Positions 9,465 to 16,162 of a DNA stretch of 37,614 nucleotides are shown in pieces (position 1 is the first letter of the stretch; each line of letters starts with the position of its first letter). A program made the position numbers and the translations under genes. The notes below the pieces were generated by a model that worked only from the letters and a program-made list of their open reading frames with translations, was not told the DNA's origin and did not search any database. Origin of the DNA: Candidatus Bathyarchaeota archaeon. GTDB lineage: Archaea; Thermoproteota; Bathyarchaeia; Bathyarchaeales; Bathycorpusculaceae. Location: positions 1-37,614 of the forward strand of contig PLSP01000030.1 of the NCBI GenBank assembly GCA_003165195.1. Direction: 5' to 3'.

Positions 9465-10145
9465 TCAGGCAAGTGTTTTTTGCATCGTATTTTTCTCGTT
9501 TTTCGCTCTTTTCGCCGGCTTCCATGACTTGCGAACGAAATTGGGGTAATCATCATTATTTTCCAGCAGCTGCCTAAGAAAGCCCATTGTTTTATCATCA
9601 GTCAAGTATCCGCTCCCAAAATCTCCAAACTGCTCCTTTATCAGAGCTATCTCCCGATCCCGCTCAACTTTTGCAATGATGGAGGCTGCCGAAACAATAG
9701 GGAAGATTCTGTCAGCCTTATGCCGCGAAACAATCCTCGTCTTGATTTTGAGGCACTCCCTGATATGGTTACCGAAGCGATGCTCAATAGTGTCAGCCGC
9801 GTCAACGTAAACTTGGTCAGGTTTTAATATTTCAATAACCTGCGCCATCGTCTGTGCCTCCAGCCGGTTCAGCTTGTGCAGTCGCCTACAGCTTTCAACT
9901 ACCCTGTCGATTTGGCAGGGCATAATTTTTATGGTGTGGTATTTTTCAGTTAACTGAATAATGGCAGGAAACAGCAGCTCTCGTTGCTTTGGAGTAAGCA
10001 TTTTTGAGTCTTTCACGCCTAGTTCAGTTAGGATATGAAGGTTCTCAACCTTTGTCATGACGCCAGCCACAACTAATGGGCCGATAACGCATCCTCGACC
10101 AGCCTCGTCCACCCCAGCAATCAAAGCTTTAGCCAAATGCCTCAC
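9465..10145 (-). CDS. rnhB: ribonuclease HII
   Basis: A 226-aa enzyme that cuts the RNA strand of RNA–DNA hybrids and removes misincorporated ribonucleotides. The metal-binding quartet of archaeal RNase HII is visible: Asp13 and Glu14 in GVDEAGRG, Asp115 in YVDAAD and Asp145 in HKADRIFPIVSAASIIAKV. The C-terminal FVRKSWKPAKRAK tail is typical. GTG start. A TATA box (ATATAGCTTAG, near 10170) lies about 28 bp upstream, so the mRNA may be leaderless. A run of six T follows directly after the stop and may terminate the transcript. Confidence 0.95.
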   Translation of the reverse strand: MRHLAKALIAGVDEAGRGCVIGPLVVAGVMTKVENLHILTELGVKDSKMLTPKQRELLFPAIIQLTEKYHTIKIMPCQIDRVVESCRRLHKLNRLEAQTMAQVIEILKPDQVYVDAADTIEHRFGNHIRECLKIKTRIVSRHKADRIFPIVSAASIIAKVERDREIALIKEQFGDFGSGYLTDDKTMGFLRQLLENNDDYPNFVRKSWKPAKRAKNEKNTMQKTLA

Positions 10146-10348
10146 TAAACTAATGAAGGCTTCTGTAAACTAAGCTATATTGCTTTTCTTGAAATTGCTT
10201 CAAAAAGCCAGAAGTTGACATACGCAGAACTTGTTACTACTCTATGGACCTTGCAAGAGACATTTAAATTATCTTATTTAGCTTGAAGTGTTCACCTGCA
10301 TTGCTAACCTGGCGGAAAGGGAAAAAAAAGCAGTAAGTCTAACACTAA

Positions 10349-10570
10349 GAGGATAATTACAATCATCCTCAACAGCACAAAAGGAATCGCACATTTGCAT
10401 TTGGTCCAAGATCCAATGGTTCTAACGCCACCTTCAAAGAATGCAAATTCACCGCCTTAAGTGGAGTCTGGCTTAAAATCGTTTTAGTCGTCATTATAGT
10501 AACTTGCGCAATTGCTTTAGCGGTTTTAGCATTAAAGAGACGGGCGATAGAATGTACCTTCAAGGTTTAA
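10349..10570 (+). pseudogene. possible 3' remnant of a C-terminally membrane-anchored surface protein
   Basis: An open frame of 73 codons with no start codon, bounded by a TAA upstream. It contains a sequon-rich stretch (NGSNATFKECKF) and ends with a clear transmembrane helix and positive stop-transfer (WLKIVLVVIIVTCAIALAVL, then KRR). That arrangement is the usual C-terminus of archaeal secreted proteins, so I read it as the tail of a gene that has lost its front. The 490-bp gap between rnhB and flpA otherwise holds no recognisable gene; the opposite-strand reading looks like a shadow. Confidence 0.35.
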
Positions 10571-10636
10571 AGATAAGACAAGTTGAACGAATTCTACTTA
10601 GCAATAAGAAAGCAGGAGAAATCGGATAGCTAGAAG

Positions 10637-11335
10637 CTATGTTTTTTGAGCCACTATCATTGCATGTGCCTTGTCGAAGGGCTCAAGGTTCACCACTTCT
10701 TTAACGTCAAAACCCCTGGTACGCAAAACGTTTGCTTCCTGCCGATAAACGGCCTCAGGATCCATTGTTACATCGATGCTTTGCGACTTCACTGCCAACA
10801 TAACCCAGCCAGACGCTTTAAGAAACATGTCAGCGTTGTCTGCCAGCAGCTTTGCCTGCTCAGGTTGTGCTACGTCACAGTAAACCATGTCAACCTTGCC
10901 AGCGATGAACATTGCATACCGTTCAGGCATTCTTGCGTCTTCAAGGAGCGGAGAAATATTTGAACGGTAAGCCGCTACATTGTTGACGAGGTCTCGAATT
11001 GAGCGCTGTGCGAATTCGACGCAGTAAACCTGTCCTGTTTCGCCGACTATATCCGAAACATGGCTGGGTGTTGTTCCTGAAGCGGCACCCAAGTAGAGCA
11101 CTTTGCTGCCCTTTTCGATGGGCACGTTCTGTACCCCTTTAATAATGGCTGCTGCAAGTTTGCTTCTGAAAGCGTCCCATATGCGGTATTCAACGCCTCC
11201 AGATTTGACTAGGCGTTCGCCATAAACGTTCAAACCAGGCGTTAGGTTGCGTGTGGCTAATCGCTGGTGCCCGTCTTCGAGTGTCGTTTGGTAGATTTCA
11301 TTGAATTTAGGGTGCGGTTTGACCCTGACTGTCAA
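10637..11335 (-). CDS. flpA: fibrillarin-like rRNA/tRNA 2'-O-methyltransferase
   Basis: A 232-aa SAM-dependent methyltransferase, the catalytic subunit of archaeal C/D-box sRNP, which 2'-O-methylates rRNA at guide-RNA-chosen sites. Characteristic features are the N-terminal GVYRIWDAFRSKLAAAI-type segment (here GVEYRIWDAFRSKLAAAI), the SAM loop VLYLGAASGTTPSHVSDIVG, VYCVEFAQRSIRDL, and MVYCDVAQPEQA near 150–162. It overlaps the nop5 stop by 4 nt (ATGA), so the two are co-translated partners of one complex. Length is normal. Confidence 0.95.
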   Translation of the reverse strand: MTVRVKPHPKFNEIYQTTLEDGHQRLATRNLTPGLNVYGERLVKSGGVEYRIWDAFRSKLAAAIIKGVQNVPIEKGSKVLYLGAASGTTPSHVSDIVGETGQVYCVEFAQRSIRDLVNNVAAYRSNISPLLEDARMPERYAMFIAGKVDMVYCDVAQPEQAKLLADNADMFLKASGWVMLAVKSQSIDVTMDPEAVYRQEANVLRTRGFDVKEVVNLEPFDKAHAMIVAQKT

Positions 11336-12648
11336 CGCCGTTCTCTTCTCCGGCGCCTATCTCTATGGGGTCCGCCACGGTTTTCTCCGTATGGGCGTCC
11401 TCCGCCTTCACGGGGCTTAAAGGGACGTTCTCCGCCTTCTCTGCGTTCGTGGAACTGCTCGCGCCCTTCTAGTCTTGGTTTAGGCTCTTTGGGCGGCGGC
11501 GGCTCCTTATACTTCTCGCGAATTTCATCCAAACGCTTGTTAATGGCAGCTTTTAAGTCATCTCCTATGTAGTTGCCTCCGAAAGCATCAGCTCGAGCGG
11601 CAATGGCGAGTTTTCCCGCGATGACGCGAGCGATTTTTCCTCTCTGCCATCTCTTTGCATCATGCAAAAGAGTGTGTTGGAAGATTAAGCCGTGTTTTGG
11701 CGGTCGTGCACCTGTTTTTAGCGAGCGGAATAGTGCTTTTTCCGCACCTAAAACTTGGATGGTACTTGCTGGCCTCATAGCTAAGTTTTGTAGGCTACCG
11801 GCTAGGGCTATAAGACGCGCACCTAATAGAGCGCCTGCAACCGTGCGAACGTTAGGCGCCATTTCTTCCATCGCTCGATCAACATAATTCTCCATATTCT
11901 TCCGTAATTCGTAAAATTCAAGCACATCCTTTGCTAAAGCCTGTATCTGCAATAAGTCAGGTTCAGCAATATCTGCGCCCATGGAGGACTCCGCAGCTTT
12001 TGTAACCAAAGCCGCTCGCTCTTTTGGAATGTTTTCTTGCTCTAAAGACTGTAATGTATAGTTTTCTTTGTAGCCTAGGTTCATGACGAGCCGTGAGTAG
12101 GTCTCATGTTTTTCAATTAAGCGATCAAGCTCTGGGAAGTAGACACCGTACCATTCACGGAGTCGGCCCATGAAAAGGTTAACTGTGCGGTCTAGATCGT
12201 CGAGCGTTTGGATACCCTGCGCCACAATGAGATCCCGTTTTTCAGAGGCGCCCTTGATTCGCAGTTTTGCAAGCTCCATGCTAACGTTGCGGTTCCAAAG
12301 ATTAAGCTCTTGCTCATCCCCCACAAATCTAACTTCAACTGCAACTTCACTCATCTTCGCGCGCAAGTCTTCAGCTTCTGACAGCTTAGCGGTTTCAGCT
12401 TTAACGTCCATTTTACGATGGGCTTCATCTGCCAAGTTGGCGTTTTCAAAAACAAACGTATCGTAACCTGCGGTCTTTAACAGTGTGAGAAGTGAGAAAA
12501 CTTCGTCTGATAGCTTTCCAGCTTCGGTTTTCAGCAGACTTCGTGCGGCTGCCTGCGGCTTCTTTGCAAACAAGGCCCGGTCAACCAGTCCTTTTTTATC
12601 GTCGAAGGCTGCAACACCGTATGGAAATTGGATTATGAATGCTTTCAT
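11332..12648 (-). CDS. Nop5/Nop56/58 core protein of C/D-box sRNP
   Basis: A 438-aa protein. N-terminal domain to ~110, coiled coil ~130–250, and the Nop RNA-binding domain ~250–380 (MEEMAPNVRTVAGALLGARLIALAGSLQNLAMRPASTIQVLGAEKALF, in pieces). Then comes an unusually Arg/Gly-rich tail of ~50 residues (REGGGRPYG, RGGPHRDRRRRRERR). It bridges L7Ae–RNA and fibrillarin. The RGG-like tail suggests extra RNA contact; tails of this kind are commoner in eukaryotic partners. First gene of the nop5–flpA operon. A TATA box (TTATTTATTAAG, near 12700) lies ~50 bp upstream of the ATG. Confidence 0.93.
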   Translation of the reverse strand: MKAFIIQFPYGVAAFDDKKGLVDRALFAKKPQAAARSLLKTEAGKLSDEVFSLLTLLKTAGYDTFVFENANLADEAHRKMDVKAETAKLSEAEDLRAKMSEVAVEVRFVGDEQELNLWNRNVSMELAKLRIKGASEKRDLIVAQGIQTLDDLDRTVNLFMGRLREWYGVYFPELDRLIEKHETYSRLVMNLGYKENYTLQSLEQENIPKERAALVTKAAESSMGADIAEPDLLQIQALAKDVLEFYELRKNMENYVDRAMEEMAPNVRTVAGALLGARLIALAGSLQNLAMRPASTIQVLGAEKALFRSLKTGARPPKHGLIFQHTLLHDAKRWQRGKIARVIAGKLAIAARADAFGGNYIGDDLKAAINKRLDEIREKYKEPPPPKEPKPRLEGREQFHERREGGERPFKPREGGGRPYGENRGGPHRDRRRRRERR

Positions 12649-12691
12649 GTTTAATCTATGCCCCGATAAACTACCTCTAATGTCAACACTT

Positions 12692-12706
12692 TAACTTAAT
12701 AAATAA
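12692..12706 (-). promoter_or_regulatory. TATA box of the nop5–flpA operon
   Basis: TTATTTATTAAGTTA on the minus strand lies about 45–58 bp before the Nop5 ATG, predicting a leader of about 25 nt. The whole 12,650–12,744 gap is AT-rich. Confidence 0.4.
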
Positions 12707-12744
12707 TTGTTTATAATTCCCAACAGTTGAATATAATCGGGTCA

Positions 12745-13087
12745 TTATTTACGCTTCCTAAATATCTTTTTGCCTTCCATTTCAGTAACAACCTCAAATC
12801 CGAGCTCCGCCAGTTTACAAGCTTCCTCTAACTTTGACGCTACTTTTACTGTGTATTGGTCTGCTGTTTCGCTAAAGAACACTTTGTCCATATTAACGTA
12901 GAGTTGAGTGTTTAGTATGCTTTTGTGTCCCAATAGTAGTCTGACATGATCTATATCCAGGGGTCTTCTGGTACTCCATGGTACCAAACCAGTGTAGCAG
13001 ATGAAAATGAATTTTTCCTATTCGTGGATTGGTTAATTTTCGAGCGGTTTTTTTTCTTGTTTGAATTGGGCATTGCAATGCAGACAT
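12745..13087 (-). pseudogene. broken tyrosine recombinase (integrase), C-terminal catalytic part
   Basis: Two frames carry successive parts of one archaeal integrase. The upstream frame reads RKLTNPRIGKIHFHLLHWFGTMEYQKT. The downstream frame reads DIDHVRLLLGHKSILNTQLY and then ends LGFEVVTEMEGKKIFRKRK. Together they give the HxxR…GHK…Y region of the catalytic domain. In intact relatives the first block is FHTxRHW; here the Arg is lost, and a frameshift separates the blocks near 12,970. The nucleophile Tyr (QLYVNM) and the GHK His survive. No N-terminal half is seen. It is a fossil of an integrated element. A second copy of only the extreme C-terminus is at 36,634. Confidence 0.8.
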
Positions 13088-13245
13088 CTTGATGTTTTGC
13101 CGAGTACATTTTCAGGATTCAGACTCAGAAATGAGAGGCGGTGCTGATTGCAGCGGGCGCCTTTGTGTTTAGCCAAGTGCCCTATTATCTTGGCCTTGTT
13201 GGGATTTCCCAGCGCTCTGAGAATTGAAACCGTTTTTTCAGACAT
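13033..13245 (-). CDS. small putative zinc-binding protein, 70 aa
   Basis: Begins MSEKTVSILRALGNPNKAKI, a helix-rich start reminiscent of ArsR-like regulators. It then has a possible metal site: Cys32, His35 (CNQH) and Cys54, Cys57 (CLHC). The ATG at 13245 is preferred to a TTG three codons earlier. A TATA-like TATATATTTTATTAA sits ~15–28 bp upstream, giving a very short leader. Its last ~18 codons overlap the integrase fossil in another frame, so the 3' end may be a chance fusion created when the element decayed. No family can be assigned. Confidence 0.45.
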   Translation of the reverse strand: MSEKTVSILRALGNPNKAKIIGHLAKHKGARCNQHRLSFLSLNPENVLGKTSRCLHCNAQFKQEKKPLEN

Positions 13246-13339
13246 AAAGGGCAATTAATAAAATATATAATGTCAACCAAAAATGCTTCGGATAAAAACC
13301 ATTAAGGCAGTTAGCTTTCTCTAAAAAAATAAATTAAAT

Positions 13340-13387
13340 ACTGAAAAAAAGACTGAAAAGAAGCAGCCCTTCAGTTCAGTTTTTTTA
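13340..13387 (+). terminator. hairpin followed by T7; possible end of a short RNA
   Basis: ACTGAA occurs twice (13340–13345, 13352–13357). TTCAGT occurs twice (13370–13375, 13375–13380). They can nest as a two-step hairpin directly before TTTTTTT. No protein gene lies upstream on this strand; an AT-rich TATA-like stretch near 13260 could drive a transcript of about 100 nt. Confidence 0.3.
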
Positions 13388-13536
13388 AACCTATGAGGAT
13401 GCTTTGTTTTAAGCCTACCCTGTGCTCAAAGATAATATTACTTAGCGCGAGCGCGTCAGCCCTTCTTCAAACAGACCGATGATTTATTAAAACAAATTGC
13501 CAGTAGTTAGCTATAGTTGGAGCTTGGCTTAGAACT

Positions 13537-14649
13537 TTGAAAACATCTCACCAAATCTACTTCAAAAACGCAATCGAATTGCGGGAATTACCTGATGATT
13601 CTATAGACTTGATGGTTACTTCACCGCCTTATCCAATAATTGAGATGTGGGATGGCATTTTCTCAGAGCAGAATTCCGCCATCAAGGATGCGCTTGAGCA
13701 GAACGATGGAAACAAGGCTTTTGAGCTTATGCATCAAGAGCTTGACAAGGTTTGGGCAGAAGTATTTCGTGTTCTGAAGCAAGGTGGATTTGCATGCATT
13801 AACATTGGGGACGCGACGAGAAAAATAGGTAAAGAGTTTAAACTTTATGTTAATCATTCAAGGATACTTGAATGCTGTTTGAGTTTGGGTTTTAGTTGTC
13901 TTCCGGAAATTCTCTGGAGAAAACAAACCAATGCACCAAACAAGTTTATGGGTTCCGGAATGCTTCCCGCAGGCGCTTACATCACGCTGGAGCACGAATT
14001 CATTCTTGTTTTGAGAAAGGGCGGCAAACGCGAATTCAAAACTGCAGAAGAAAAACTAAAGCGGATGCAGAGCGCCTTTTTTTGGGAAGAAAGAAACCTT
14101 TGGTTTTCTGATGTTTGGGAAGACCTCAAGGGCACTAAGCAAAATAACATCAACAAAAAAATCAGGGAGAGAAGCGGCGCTTACCCGTTCGAGTTAGCTT
14201 ACCGCATAATTAACATGTTTTCTATCAGGGAAGATACTGTTTTGGATCCCTTTCTTGGGACTGGAACCACCACGGCAGCTGCTATGGCCACAGGAAGAAA
14301 TAGCGTCGGAATTGAAATTGACCCCAACTTCAAAAACCATTTGGAAGAACGGTTTGAAGACATAGTTGATTTTTCAAACAGGTTAATCGAGAACAGAATT
14401 AAGAAACATTTACAGTTTGTCCAGGAGCGAATAAAAAATAAGGGACCGCTGGGATACATTAACAAAACTTACGATTTTACTGTTATGACCAGCCAAGAAG
14501 TTGAACTGATGTTCGACGAGTTGGAAAAAACAGAAATTAAAGACAATATTTTCGAGGTTGATTACAAAGAGAAGCCAACCTTCGTCTTTGGGAAAGGTAT
14601 GGTAGGTTCAATTAATAAGGTACCTTTGAGCAAATGGATTAGAACTTAG
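13537..14649 (+). CDS. beta-class DNA methyltransferase (N4-cytosine/N6-adenine type)
   Basis: A 370-aa enzyme. Catalytic motif IV is TSPPYP (28–33), the S-P-P-Y form favoured by N4-cytosine methylases. SAM motif I is DPFLGTGTT (237–245), followed by NSVGIEID. Motif IV before motif I defines the beta class. The recognition region lies between (~90–215), and the ~90-residue C-terminal extension is charged. TTG start; a TATA-like GATTTATTAA lies ~50 bp upstream. It converges with, and overlaps by 3–4 nt, a decayed gene resembling MjaI-type restriction enzymes. It is therefore probably the surviving half of a type II system, perhaps CTAG-specific (inference). Confidence 0.88.
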   Translation: MKTSHQIYFKNAIELRELPDDSIDLMVTSPPYPIIEMWDGIFSEQNSAIKDALEQNDGNKAFELMHQELDKVWAEVFRVLKQGGFACINIGDATRKIGKEFKLYVNHSRILECCLSLGFSCLPEILWRKQTNAPNKFMGSGMLPAGAYITLEHEFILVLRKGGKREFKTAEEKLKRMQSAFFWEERNLWFSDVWEDLKGTKQNNINKKIRERSGAYPFELAYRIINMFSIREDTVLDPFLGTGTTTAAAMATGRNSVGIEIDPNFKNHLEERFEDIVDFSNRLIENRIKKHLQFVQERIKNKGPLGYINKTYDFTVMTSQEVELMFDELEKTEIKDNIFEVDYKEKPTFVFGKGMVGSINKVPLSKWIRT

Positions 14650-15137
14650 AAATTATATTCCACTTTTACTCCATCTTTTAGTTTCTCGTAATAAATAATT
14701 TTTGCATCTATCTTTTCCTGCTACATGTTCTTGGTTTTGTATGTCATAGGTTTAATGGAGACGGGCGTTTCTCCGATGTAGCCATCTAATGCCTTTTGAT
14801 TCATTTTGCGGTGTAGCCAACTTAAACGGTAAATGTTTCTTCTCAGAAATCTCTTTCAAGATGCTTTCTTGGAAAAAAAAAGCCCACAAACGTTTTTGTC
14901 AACACCAAATCTTCAACCCAACGCCTGACCATGACTTCATCTATTTTTGGCATAAGCCTCGGCAAGGGTCTTCACCATTTCATAAATTCGATTTGTAGCA
15001 TCAACTATCGCCAGGGGCATTTGCTCAAGATACTAACTAACCCATTCTTCATAGGTTTGCCCTGGAAATTGTTTGATCAACTCAGACATCTGCCCAACTA
15101 CCTTAGGCCTTGATCCTTGAGGATTCTGATTAGCCAA
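14646..15137 (-). pseudogene. decayed type II restriction endonuclease, MjaI-like
   Basis: Reading across frames gives an almost continuous protein. It starts TTG with AGGAGG 9 nt upstream: ANQNPQGSRPKVVGQMSELI, QTYEEWVS-stop-YLEQMPLAIVD. A frame change leads to IDEVMVRRWVEDLVLTKTFVG, another to ILKEISEKKHLPFKLATPQN, then ESKGI and a further shift to DGYIGETPVSIKPMTYKTKN-stop-QEKIDAKIIYYEKLKDGVKV. There are two nonsense codons and at least three frameshifts. The GIDGYIG…VSIKP block looks like a PD-(D/E)xK nuclease core. Beta-class methylases paired with such genes are known for MjaI (CTAG). Family assignment is from memory and needs a profile search; the pseudogene status is read directly. 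Confidence 0.6.
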
Positions 15138-15138
15138 A

Positions 15139-15300
15139 TTAATTATCCTCCTGCGGAACCTTACTATTTTTCAGTAGGCCTAAACTAAAGTTTTTGAAAC
15201 GCTCTTTTTGCTTTGCCTCATACTCGTTGAATGCTGCTTTAAGCTTCTCAAAACCTTCACTATCAAATTTCTCTTCCCTTACTTTTTGACTTTCACTCAT
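15139..15300 (-). CDS. 53-aa charged protein upstream of the dead restriction gene
   Basis: Starts MSESQKVREEKFDSEGFEKL and ends KNSKVPQEDN. Almost half the residues are charged, with helical or coiled-coil character from ~15 to 37. A good AGGTGA site lies 5 nt before the ATG, with TTTATTATC as a TATA candidate ~30 bp further up. Its stop is 1 nt from the restriction pseudogene start, and that gene's AGGAGG lies within its last codons, so the two formed one operon. The frame is intact although its partner is not. Possible roles are leader gene, subunit or control protein. Unknown. Confidence 0.55.
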   Translation of the reverse strand: MSESQKVREEKFDSEGFEKLKAAFNEYEAKQKERFKNFSLGLLKNSKVPQEDN

Positions 15301-15469
15301 CAAATCACCTTATTACCTTAAAATAGGGATAATAAAGCTAAATGTCCAGAACGGTCTTTCATAATGCCGGTAGGGGGTTTTTTCTCTATATTCTAAGCAG
15401 ATTGTATTACTGATTCATAATTTTTTTAATCTTAATTGATTCTGATTAAATGTGAAGTTGTGATTTGAG

Positions 15470-15940
15470 GTGTCAGAATTAATCTCTTCTGTGTTGGATG
15501 TAGGAGCACTTTACCATGATCTTTTGTTTTCGTATCAGCGAGCTCAAAAGCTTTATCACGGCCAAAGAGGCGACAACTATGTTCTGCAGTCAACTCTAAA
15601 TTTTTTGTTACGAATTGAGGAGCAAGGTAGAATAGACATTGAAAAAAGCCAAAGCTTCGAGGAAGCAATTTTGAAATTTGCTGATTTTCTCAAAAAAGGC
15701 AAAATAATAAAGTCACTTACACTTCAAGAGCTTGACCCTGAACAGTACACTCTCAGGGTTGAGGGTTGTATTTTTGCTCAAAAAGTCCATAAGTTGGTAA
15801 ACACTAAGGATGTCACTTGTCCTTATGCAATGGTTGCAATGTCACTGTACAACAAATTCAAAGGAAAACCAGCAACTGAAAGAGAATCACTGTATTTTGA
15901 AAGCGGAACTCAAACAACCATAGAAACTGCCTCATTTTGA
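15470..15940 (+). CDS. conserved-looking hypothetical protein, 156 aa
   Basis: GTG start. An N-terminal helical half (ALYHDLLFSYQRAQKLYHGQ, then YVLQSTLNFLLRIEEQG) is followed by a compact alpha/beta-looking C-terminus with EGCIFAQKVHKLV and DVTCPYAMVAMSLYNKF, ending SGTQTTIETASF. The spacing of Cys, His and Cys (GC…VH…TCPY) looks like a ligand or metal site and recalls V4R-type hydrocarbon-binding proteins, but I cannot confirm this. It stands alone between the restriction operon (divergent) and the NrdD-like gene (same strand, 220 nt downstream). No transmembrane segment. Confidence 0.6.
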   Translation: MSELISSVLDVGALYHDLLFSYQRAQKLYHGQRGDNYVLQSTLNFLLRIEEQGRIDIEKSQSFEEAILKFADFLKKGKIIKSLTLQELDPEQYTLRVEGCIFAQKVHKLVNTKDVTCPYAMVAMSLYNKFKGKPATERESLYFESGTQTTIETASF

Positions 15941-16162
15941 CACTCTAAATGCCCAGCGGCCATGTGTGTAAAGAAAGCAAATCTTAGAATGTGCTTGATG
16001 CTATTTGATTGTGATCTCCGCTGATATCAACTCTGCTAGATTTAAGTTAGTAGTTAGGTCATGCAGGGGAATTTTAGCCATAAATGGTCTTTCGTTAAGT
16101 TTAAACTGTGGCGTGGAATTATAGGTAGAGCACCACTGTTTGGGAGTATAGGGGAAGGTTTT

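Noticed and set aside
10369-10563. 64-aa minus-strand frame between rnhB and flpA
   Set aside because: The opposite strand has the more protein-like pattern (sequons, membrane helix, RR), so this looks like its shadow.
13441-13460. GC-rich GCGCGAGCGCG block as a possible origin or operator
   Set aside because: Arms are imperfect and no iteron or origin-associated gene (Orc1/Cdc6) is nearby.
16061-16162. 34-residue N-terminal extension of the NrdD-like protein
   Set aside because: The added residues match no domain, and GGGGAAGG precedes the inner ATG.
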